Of a DNA stretch of 64,000 nucleotides, positions 1 to 6,532 are shown one piece after another (positions within the stretch are counted from its first letter, which is position 1; each line of letters starts with the position of its first letter). The notes under the pieces were generated by a model. That model was not told the DNA's origin, searched no databases, and saw nothing but the letters and a program-made list of their open reading frames with translations. Origin of the DNA: Halobaculum sp. XH14 (lineage in GTDB: Archaea > Halobacteriota > Halobacteria > Halobacteriales > Haloferacaceae); NCBI RefSeq assembly GCF_032116555.1, contig NZ_CP134949.1:1116001-1180000 (forward strand). Reading direction: 5' to 3'. The position numbers were made by a program, and so were the translations under genes.

Positions 1-23
1 GCCGGGTACCGGCGAGTTCCCGC

Positions 24-1601
24 TCACTCGTCCGCGTCCCGTGCCCAGTCGAGCGAGCGCTCGACCGCCTCGCCCCACCGCTCGTACCGGCTCCCCGTCG
101 TCGCGCCGTCCTCGGGGTCGAACGTCCGGTCAACCCGCCGGTTCGCCCGGAGCGCGTCGAGGTCGTCCCAGTAGCCGACGGCGAGGCCGGCCGCGTAGGC
201 CGCGCCGAGCGCGGTCGTCTCCCGCACGGCCGCGCGGACGACGTCCGCGCCGAGCACGTCCGCCTGCACCTCACAGAGGAAGTCGTTGTCCACCGCGCCG
301 CCGTCGACCCGGAGCGCGTCGAGGTCGACGCCGGCGTCGGCCGCCATCGCGTCGGTCACGTCGCGGGTCAGGAACGCGATGGATTCGAGCGTCGCCCTGA
401 CGACGTGCTCCCGGCGGGTGCCGCGCGTGAGCCCCATAATCGTGCCGCGGGCGCGCTGGTCCCAGTGGGGCGCGCCGAGCCCCGCGAACGCCGGCACGAC
501 GTAGACGCCGTCGGGCGAGTCGACCGACCGCGCGAGCCGTTCCGTCTCGGCGGCGTCACCGACGAGCGAGACGTCCTCGAGCCACTCGACGGCCGCGCCG
601 GTGACGAACATCGACCCCTCCAGCGCGTACTGGACCGGCTCGCCGGAACGCTGGAACGCGACCGTCGTGAGCAGGCCGTGCTCGCTCTCGATCGCCTCCG
701 AACCGGTGTTCAACAGGACGAAGCTCCCGGTGCCGTAGGTGTTCTTCGCGTCGCCCGGGTCGAAGCAGGCCTGGCCGAACAGCGCCGCCTGCTGGTCGCC
801 GAGCGCGCCGGCGACCGGGACCGACGCGCCGAGGAACCCGTCCGGGTCCGTGTGCCCGTAGCGGTCGGCGTCGCTGGAGGGTCGTACTTCGGGGAGACAG
901 CCGCCGGGCACGTCGAACCGCGCGAGCAGGTCGTCGTCCCAGTCGCACTCGTGGACGTCGTACAGCATCGTCCGCGAGGCGTTAGTCACGTCGGTCACGT
1001 GCGCGCCGCCGCCGGTGAGGTTGTAGACGAGCCACGAGTCCACGGTCCCGAACAGTACCTCGCCCGCGGCGGCGCGGGCGCGGAGGGTCCCCTCGTCGTT
1101 CGTGTCGTCGCCGCCTCCGCCTGCATCGCCACCGTCACCCTCCGCCCCATCGCCGCTTGCGTTGTCGAGGAGCCACTCCAGTTTCGTCGCCGAGAAGTAG
1201 GCGTCGGGGTTCAGCCCCGTCTTCGCCCGGATCTCCGCCCCCGTCCCGTCGGCGTCCAGTTCCTCGACGCGCTCGGTGGTGCGGCGGTCCTGCCAGACGA
1301 TCGCCCGGTGGACCGGCTCCCCCGTCGCCGCGTCCCACAGCACCGTCGTCTCGCGCTGGTTCGTCACCCCGATTGCGGCGAGGTCGGCGGCGTCGATGCC
1401 GGCCTCCTCGAGCGCTCCGGCGACGACGAGCTTCGTGTTCGCCCAGAGCTCCGTCGCGTCGTGTTCGACCCAGCCGGGTTCGGGGTAGTGCTGCTCGTGG
1501 GTCTCGTAGGCGGTCGCGCGGGCCCGACCGGCGTGGTCGAACACGACGAACCGGGTCCCGGTCGTCCCCTGGTCGATCGCGCCGACGTATTCCTCGGACA
1601 T
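24..1601 (-). CDS. glpK: Glycerol kinase
   Basis: Phosphorylates glycerol to sn-glycerol 3-phosphate with ATP in the cytoplasm, the entry step of glycerol catabolism. The product is 525 aa, close to the usual FGGY-family length. The N-terminal phosphate loop DQGTTGTR lies at residues 10-17, followed by NQRETTVLWD, the AIVWQDRRT segment and the C-terminal half motif GDQQAALFGQ. The start is the ATG before SEEYVGAIDQG; the open frame runs far upstream but has no similarity there. A Gly/Asp-rich stretch of roughly 20 residues interrupts the loop before the TVDSWLVYNLTGG segment and looks like a lineage-specific insertion. It is divergent from a glpA-like gene, with 155 bp between them, so the two probably share a control region. 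Confidence 0.96.
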   Translation of the reverse strand: MSEEYVGAIDQGTTGTRFVVFDHAGRARATAYETHEQHYPEPGWVEHDATELWANTKLVVAGALEEAGIDAADLAAIGVTNQRETTVLWDAATGEPVHRAIVWQDRRTTERVEELDADGTGAEIRAKTGLNPDAYFSATKLEWLLDNASGDGAEGDGGDAGGGGDDTNDEGTLRARAAAGEVLFGTVDSWLVYNLTGGGAHVTDVTNASRTMLYDVHECDWDDDLLARFDVPGGCLPEVRPSSDADRYGHTDPDGFLGASVPVAGALGDQQAALFGQACFDPGDAKNTYGTGSFVLLNTGSEAIESEHGLLTTVAFQRSGEPVQYALEGSMFVTGAAVEWLEDVSLVGDAAETERLARSVDSPDGVYVVPAFAGLGAPHWDQRARGTIMGLTRGTRREHVVRATLESIAFLTRDVTDAMAADAGVDLDALRVDGGAVDNDFLCEVQADVLGADVVRAAVRETTALGAAYAAGLAVGYWDDLDALRANRRVDRTFDPEDGATTGSRYERWGEAVERSLDWARDADE

Positions 1602-1756
1602 TGGTTCCCGGCCGCGTCCGCCGAGCGGCGGCGTCCTCGCGCGTCGGCTCCGGCGGCTCGCGGTTTCCAGTACTGGCGACGGCCGGCGAGTTAAGTGTTG
1701 GTCGGGGGCGACCGGGACGCCGACACCGACAAGTCGCCGGCCCCGAACGAACCGGT

Positions 1757-2965
1757 ATGGAGACGGACGTGCTCGTCGTGGGCGGCGGGGCGACCGGCGT
1801 CGGCGTCGCGCGGGACCTGGCGATGCGCGGCGTCGACGTGACGCTCGCCGAGCGCGGCGGCCTCTCGGCCGGAACGACCGGGCGCTCACACGGGGTGCTC
1901 CACTCGGGCGCGCGCTACGCCGAGTCGGACCCCGACGGCGCGGCCGAGTGCATCGAGGAGAACCGGGTTCTGCGGCGGATCGCGGCCGACTGCGTCGCCG
2001 AAACGGGCGGGCTGTTCGTCTCGCTCGCCGGCGACGACGACGGCTACTTCGACCGGAAGCTTGACGCCTGCCGGGAGGTCGGAATCGACGCCGGCGAGAT
2101 CGACGCGCTCCGGGCGCGGCTGAGCGTGGGCGGGCTCGCGGGGGACCTGGAGCGGGCGATGCAGGTCCCAGACGGCGTCGTCTACCCCTCCCGGCTCGTC
2201 GCCGCGACGGCCGACGACGCCAGAGGACACGGCGCGGACGTTCGGACGAACGCGCCCATCGAAGCCGTCCACGTGGCGGACGGGACCGCCACGGGCGCGA
2301 CGGTCGGGGGGACGCGCATCGACGCCGAGGCGGTGGTGAACGCGACCGGCGCGTGGGCGGGCGAGTGTGCCGCGCTCGCCGGGGTCGATCTGCGAATGCG
2401 GCCGACCCGTGGTGTGATGGTCGCGGTCGAGTACCCGACGCTCGGCCCCGTGCTGAACCGCTGTCGGGATCCCGCCGACGGCGACATCGTCGTTCCCCAC
2501 CGGGATCGTGCGGTACTCGGCACGACGAGCGTCGCCGTCGAGGACCCGGACGAGTTCCCCCAGGGAGCGTGGGAAGTCGACCGCGTGATCGAGGAGTGTG
2601 CGGCGATGCTCCCGGGGCTCGCGGACGCACCCGTCCTCGACACCTACTGGGGGGTCAGACCGCTGTACGAACCCGCGGCGGCGGGCGAGGACGAGCGCGG
2701 CATCTCGCGGGACTTCGCGCTCCTCGACCACGCGGACGAGGGCGTCGACCGCTTCTACTCCATCGTGGGCGGGAAGCTCACCACCCACCGCGCGATGGCG
2801 GAGGCGACGGCCGACCGCGTCTGTGCGGACCTCGACGTGGCGGAACCGTGCCGCACGGCCGAGGAACCACTCGCCGCGGCCGGCGACCCCGACCGCCTCG
2901 ACGACCTCGTGGCCGAGTTCGACGCTCGCTCGCCCGCCGACGCCGACGTGGTCGGCTCCGACTGA
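1757..2965 (+). CDS. glpA: Glycerol-3-phosphate dehydrogenase, FAD subunit (GlpA-like), short form
   Basis: FAD-dependent oxidation of glycerol 3-phosphate to dihydroxyacetone phosphate. The 402-aa product opens directly with the dinucleotide loop VLVVGGGATGVGVARDLA (residues 4-21), then the GTTGRSHGVLHSGARY flavin segment. A second FAD-contact region NATGAWAGECAALAG and the C-terminal HRAMAEATAD segment are also present. Full-length haloarchaeal GlpA proteins carry a further domain with cysteines (BFD-like [2Fe-2S]) of about 150 residues; here the frame stops right after the FAD domain and no such domain is readable in the next 300 bp in any frame. No glpB or glpC follows. Whether it works alone (GlpD-like) or with subunits encoded elsewhere is open. 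Confidence 0.87.
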   Translation: METDVLVVGGGATGVGVARDLAMRGVDVTLAERGGLSAGTTGRSHGVLHSGARYAESDPDGAAECIEENRVLRRIAADCVAETGGLFVSLAGDDDGYFDRKLDACREVGIDAGEIDALRARLSVGGLAGDLERAMQVPDGVVYPSRLVAATADDARGHGADVRTNAPIEAVHVADGTATGATVGGTRIDAEAVVNATGAWAGECAALAGVDLRMRPTRGVMVAVEYPTLGPVLNRCRDPADGDIVVPHRDRAVLGTTSVAVEDPDEFPQGAWEVDRVIEECAAMLPGLADAPVLDTYWGVRPLYEPAAAGEDERGISRDFALLDHADEGVDRFYSIVGGKLTTHRAMAEATADRVCADLDVAEPCRTAEEPLAAAGDPDRLDDLVAEFDARSPADADVVGSD

Positions 2966-3282
2966 CCGCGACTCGGACGACCTGACTGGCCAGGAGGACG
3001 GCCGACACCCCATGGCTGCACGAGCGGGTGTCCGGGGAGCGAGGACTAACCGACTTCCCACAGGGTGGGAATGGAAGGGGCCGCGGCTCTCGTGGTGCCC
3101 CGACGACGCAAGCACCGCAGGAACGAGGCGAAGCCGAGTGACGAGGAGCGCAGCGAGGCGCGGCCCACGAAGCCGCGGGGGCTTCCAAGCCGTTGTTCGT
3201 GGGCAGGACTATCCTCGTGGCGCCGAACACCGATCAGCACCGACGACGCTTTCCCCCGCGCACCCGACGCACCACCAACCGA
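2966..3282. repeat. Intergenic region with dispersed repeat copy A
   Basis: There is no gene in this 317-bp gap. Its second half (about 3065-3205) is a copy of the window's intergenic repeat. The block 3101-3116 matches 18481-18496 in reverse complement exactly. The block 3140-3162 matches 18433-18455 with one mismatch, and 3173-3182 matches 18411-18420. The leading GTGGGAATGGAAGGGGCC (3065-3082) resembles a block in copies B and D. Confidence 0.7.
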
Positions 3283-4026
3283 ATGCCCGCCACAGCCGAC
3301 GACCTCGACGAGTTCGAGGACCGCATCGACCCGGAGGACCCCACGGGGCCGGCCGTCCCGCCGCTGGCGCTCGACATCGACGGCACGCTCACCACGTCGG
3401 CCCACACCGTCGACCCGCGCGTGTTCGAGGTGCTCCCCGAGTGGCCCGCGCCGGTCGTCGTCGCGACCGGGAAGGCGTTTCCCTACCCCGTCGCGCTCTG
3501 TCACTTCGTGGGCATTCCCGAGCGCGTGATCGCCGAGAACGGCGGCGTCGTCTGCGTGGACGGGCAGGTCAGCTACGAGGGCGACCCGGAGCCGGTCCGC
3601 CGCGCGACGGCGGCGTTCCGGGAGCGCGGCGGCGACCTCGGCTGGGACGGGGCCGACACGGTGAACCGCTGGCGGGAGACGGAGGTCGCCGCGCGACGGA
3701 GCGCCGACGAGACGATGCTGCGAGAGCTCGCCGAGGAGTTCGACCTGAACTTCATCGACTCCCAGTACGCCTACCACCTCACCTCCCGCGGCGTGAGCAA
3801 GGGGCGGGCGCTGGAGGCCGCCTGCGAGACCCTCGAACTCGACCCCGAATCGTTCGTCGCGGTCGGCGACAGCGAGAACGACGTCGAACTGTTCGGCGCG
3901 GTCGGCGAGAGCTACGCGGTTGCGAACGCGGACGAGGCCGCGAAGGGGGCCGCGGACCGCGTCCTGGAGGACGGGTTCATGGACGGGACGATGAGCGTGC
4001 TGAACGGGCTGCTCGACCGGGTCTGA
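3283..4026 (+). CDS. Phosphoglycolate phosphatase-type HAD hydrolase
   Basis: HAD-superfamily phosphatase of the archaeal phosphoglycolate phosphatase type, predicted to hydrolyse 2-phosphoglycolate. The product is 247 aa. Motif I is LALDIDGTLTTS with D31 and D33; motif II lies in VVVATGKAFPYPVAL; the late acidic motif is GDSENDVELF. The conserved block AENGGVV follows motif II. The first in-frame ATG consistent with the family is used, which leaves a roughly 26-residue acidic N-terminal extension before the conserved PPLALDIDG; longer upstream reading would run into the intergenic repeat. Substrate is inferred from family only. Confidence 0.87.
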   Translation: MPATADDLDEFEDRIDPEDPTGPAVPPLALDIDGTLTTSAHTVDPRVFEVLPEWPAPVVVATGKAFPYPVALCHFVGIPERVIAENGGVVCVDGQVSYEGDPEPVRRATAAFRERGGDLGWDGADTVNRWRETEVAARRSADETMLRELAEEFDLNFIDSQYAYHLTSRGVSKGRALEAACETLELDPESFVAVGDSENDVELFGAVGESYAVANADEAAKGAADRVLEDGFMDGTMSVLNGLLDRV

Positions 4027-4081
4027 TTCGCCGGGCGGTTCCCTTTTCGGCCGGGCCTGACGGGCGAGGCGGCCTCGCCGC

Positions 4082-4393
4082 TCACTCGGCCGCGGTCGCG
4101 TCGTCGATCCAGGCCGCAAACGAGTCCGCAACGGCGTCCGGCTCGAACCGTTCGATGCAGGGCGTCTCGTGGGGGTGGAGGTCGGCGACGCGCGCCGCCG
4201 CCTCGGCGACCCGCTCGTCGCTCGTCTTCACCAGCAGCACCGCCTCCCGTTCGTCGACGGTGACCTCGCCGTCCCACCGGTAGGTCGACTCGCAGGGGAC
4301 GCGGTTGACGCAGGCCGCGAGGCGCTCCTCGACAAGCGTTCGCGCGATGTCGGGTGCCGCCTCCGGCGGCGCGGTGACGTACAGCGTCGGCAT
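4082..4393 (-). CDS. cutA: CutA1-like divalent cation tolerance protein
   Basis: A 103-aa protein with the CutA trimer fold signature: an N-terminal TLYVTAPPEAAPDIARTLVEERLAACVNRV segment, then YRWDGEV and AVLLVKTSDE, and a C-terminal HPHETPCIERF block. The conserved cysteine C28 in LAACVN is present. CutA was first linked to copper tolerance in E. coli, but the archaeal role is unresolved. It is followed on the same strand by nothing close; the HEWD-family gene lies 15 bp upstream in the same direction, so the two may be co-transcribed. Confidence 0.92.
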   Translation of the reverse strand: MPTLYVTAPPEAAPDIARTLVEERLAACVNRVPCESTYRWDGEVTVDEREAVLLVKTSDERVAEAAARVADLHPHETPCIERFEPDAVADSFAAWIDDATAAE

Positions 4394-4408
4394 CGCACTC
4401 GCCCGCGG

Positions 4409-4585
4409 TCAGGCGCCGCCCTTCTCGAACGGGACGAACGAGCCGTTGATGTCCCACTCGTGGATGCAGTAGACGTCGCCCTCGCCGTCGTCGACGCGCC
4501 AGGCGTCCGCGTCGTCGCTCCAGCGCTCGACCCGGCCGCAGCGCTCGCACTCCCGTCGGTCCGGCCGCCGAATCCGCGTGGACAT
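4409..4585 (-). CDS. HEWD-family small zinc-finger-like protein
   Basis: Small protein of about 58 aa with a CERCG pair near the N terminus, a conserved tryptophan region and the HEWD signature within CIHEWDINGSF that gives the haloarchaeal family its name. The chosen ATG (MSTRIRRPDRR) matches the normal family N terminus; an ATG nine codons upstream is also in frame. Function is unknown; one CxxC plus later Cys/His residues suggest metal binding. It lies 15 bp upstream of cutA on the same strand. Confidence 0.78.
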   Translation of the reverse strand: MSTRIRRPDRRECERCGRVERWSDDADAWRVDDGEGDVYCIHEWDINGSFVPFEKGGA

Positions 4586-4686
4586 GTCGGTGGGAGGGAC
4601 GTCGCGGGACATAAGCCCACCGTCGGTGGCAGGGGTCGCGGCCGCGCGCCGGCAGAGCCAAGTGCTGGTTGGGCCACCGTGGCGAC

Positions 4687-5007
4687 GTGATCAAAGTCGT
4701 CGAGTTCGTCGTCCGCGCCGAGGGTGACAGCCACGGGGAGTTCGCCGAGTACTGGCTCGAGGAGCACAGCCCCGTCGCGTCGGAACTGCCGGGGCTCGAA
4801 CGCTACGTCACGTCGCTCCCGATAGACCCCGAGCGGGCCGACTACGACGGCGTGCTGGAACTGTACTTCGAGGACCTGGCGGCCTACAAGGAGGCGTTCG
4901 ATTCGGCGGCCGGCGAGCGGACGATGGCCGACGCCGCGGAGTTCCTCGAGGTCGGCGCCGGCCCGCGAATGATCGTCGAGGAGACGGTGCAGGTCGACGA
5001 ACGCTGA
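4687..5007 (+). CDS. EthD-domain protein
   Basis: A 106-aa protein starting at a GTG (IKVVEFVVRAEG); an in-frame TTG 18 bp upstream is a less likely start. It has the EthD/dimeric alpha-beta barrel pattern: a first strand KVVEFVVR, then FAEYWLEEHSPVASELPGLERYV with the WxxxHxP element, a second half DGVLELYFEDLAAYKEAF, and a C-terminal helix-strand ending in MIVEETVQV. Family members act in ether or polyketide degradation or have unknown roles; no substrate can be given. Confidence 0.8.
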   Translation: MIKVVEFVVRAEGDSHGEFAEYWLEEHSPVASELPGLERYVTSLPIDPERADYDGVLELYFEDLAAYKEAFDSAAGERTMADAAEFLEVGAGPRMIVEETVQVDER

Positions 5008-5011
5008 GGGG

Positions 5012-5595
5012 CTACCCGCTTCCGACGTCGGCACCGCCGGACGCGTCGTCGAGACCGGCGAGGTCGTCGAGATCGGCGCGGACGATCAGTTCGTCCCGCT
5101 CGACGCCGGAGAACGAGGTCTCCCGTTCGCCGACGACCGAGAAGCCGCGCGCGTCGTAGAACGCCCTGCCGACCTCGTTGTCGGCGAGCACGACGGCCGA
5201 GATCCGGTCGCGGTCGCCGACGAACCGCCGGGCGAGTTCGCCGAGCATCGCCGACCCGACGCCGGTGCCCCAGCGGTCGGGGGCGCGTAGATCCGGTCGA
5301 GCACGACGTTCCCGACGGAGCCGCTGTACCGGGCCTGCCCGAACCCGACCACCGCCGGTTCACGGTCGCCCCGGCCGCGGTCCTCCCCGGCGTCCCCGGC
5401 CGATTCGACGGCGACGACCACCTCCGTCTCGTCGTCGCCGATCCGATCGCCGACGCCCGCCGGGTCGTACCACTCGTCCACCGTCGCCTCGATGGCGTCG
5501 TCGGGAAGGAACTCGCCGTAGGCGGCGTGCCAGGCCGCCCGAGCGACCTCGGCGATCCGTCCGGCCTCCCCGCCACGAGCGTCCCTGACGCGCAT
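5012..5595 (-). pseudogene. GNAT N-acetyltransferase, frameshifted
   Basis: Two overlapping frames together make one GNAT acetyltransferase. The N-terminal part (from 5595) reads MRVRDARGGEAGRIAEVARA and on to VVGFGQARYSGSVGNVVLDRIYAPP. The C-terminal part, in another frame ending at 5012, reads RWGTGVGSAMLGELARRF and ISAVVLADNEVGRAFYDARGF. The acetyl-CoA loop (RWGTGVGS) is thus in a different frame from the first half. The switch falls at a run of five G (5279-5283, + strand); one added base would restore a single frame of about 194 codons. The rest of both halves is intact, so either a recent mutation or a base-calling error in a homopolymer is possible. Confidence 0.75.
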
Positions 5596-5669
5596 ACCGG
5601 CTACTGTGCCGGGACGAACAAAACCCCGCCGAACCGAGCGCTTTTCGCCCGCGGGACCCGTCTTTCTCC

Positions 5670-6224
5670 ATGGGTTTTCACACGTACGACGTGGACCGGG
5701 CGGACGCGCTGGAGGACCCGGACCGCTTTCGGTACTGTTCGGCCGAGGAACTGCGCGCGGCGCTGGCGGTCGACACGGACGCGACGGTCGCGGATCTGGG
5801 TAGCGGTACGGGCTTTTATACCGACGTCGTCGCGCCCCACGTCGCCCGCTGTTACGCGGTGGACGTACAGGCGGCGATGCACGACCTGCACCGCGAGAAG
5901 CCGGTTCCAGCCAGCGTCGAGTTCGTCACCGCCGGGGTGGCGGACCTCCCGTTCGCGGACGACGCGCTCGACGCCGCGTTCTCCACGATGACGTACCATG
6001 AGTACGCGAGCGACGCGGCGCTGGCGGAGCTCTCCCGGGTCGTTCGTCCCGGCGGGCGCGTCGTCACCGTCGACTGGACCGCGACCGGGACCGGCGAGTC
6101 GGGGCCGCCGACCGACGAGCGGTTCGCGCTCGGTGCTGCCGTCTCGGCGTTCGAGTCGGCCGGGTTCACCGTGGAGCGCGCGCAGACGCGGGTCGAGACG
6201 TTCCTGCTAGTCGCGCGGCGCTGA
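5670..6224 (+). CDS. Class I SAM-dependent methyltransferase
   Basis: A 184-aa Rossmann-fold methyltransferase (Methyltransf_11 type). Motif I VADLGSGTGFYTDVVAPHV binds SAM, the acidic strand-2 end is CYAVDVQ, motif IV region is ADLPFADDALDAAFSTMTYHEY, and a post motif RVVRPGGRVVTVDWT follows. The short length and lack of extra domains suggest a small-molecule substrate, which cannot be named. It stands alone, followed by a repeat-bearing gap. Confidence 0.85.
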   Translation: MGFHTYDVDRADALEDPDRFRYCSAEELRAALAVDTDATVADLGSGTGFYTDVVAPHVARCYAVDVQAAMHDLHREKPVPASVEFVTAGVADLPFADDALDAAFSTMTYHEYASDAALAELSRVVRPGGRVVTVDWTATGTGESGPPTDERFALGAAVSAFESAGFTVERAQTRVETFLLVARR

Positions 6225-6532
6225 GTTCGATTTGAGTGAGTTCTCCAGGTTGTTCTCTTCCCTGTTACCGGTGTTTCGGTTCGACTGGCCGGTATCTGGG
6301 CCCCTCGAATGCGCTCGTGGCTATCGGTGTGTGTCTCTTCGTCCGTCGCTTCGACTGCCTCGAAAGCCCTCGTGGCCCCTTTCAGTCCCACCCGACGGCT
6401 CCGCACCGCACGGCAGCCACACGCCTCCCCAGCCGATTCGCTCGTTTCACTCGCTCATCCCTCGCGCGATTCGGCCGCCCACAGGGGGCGACCGCCGCGC
6501 GCCACACCTGCTGCAGTCGCACGGTCACCAAC
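6225..6532. repeat. Intergenic region with dispersed repeat copy B (reverse orientation)
   Basis: There is no gene here. The segment from about 6350 to 6520 is the reverse complement of copy D near 55.3 kb: 6454-6482 equals 55300-55328 (29 identical bases) and 6415-6440 equals 55361-55386 (26 identical). It carries the block GGCCCCTTTCAGTCCCAC (6374-6391) and the terminal GCCTCGAAAGCCCT (6357-6370). Confidence 0.8.
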
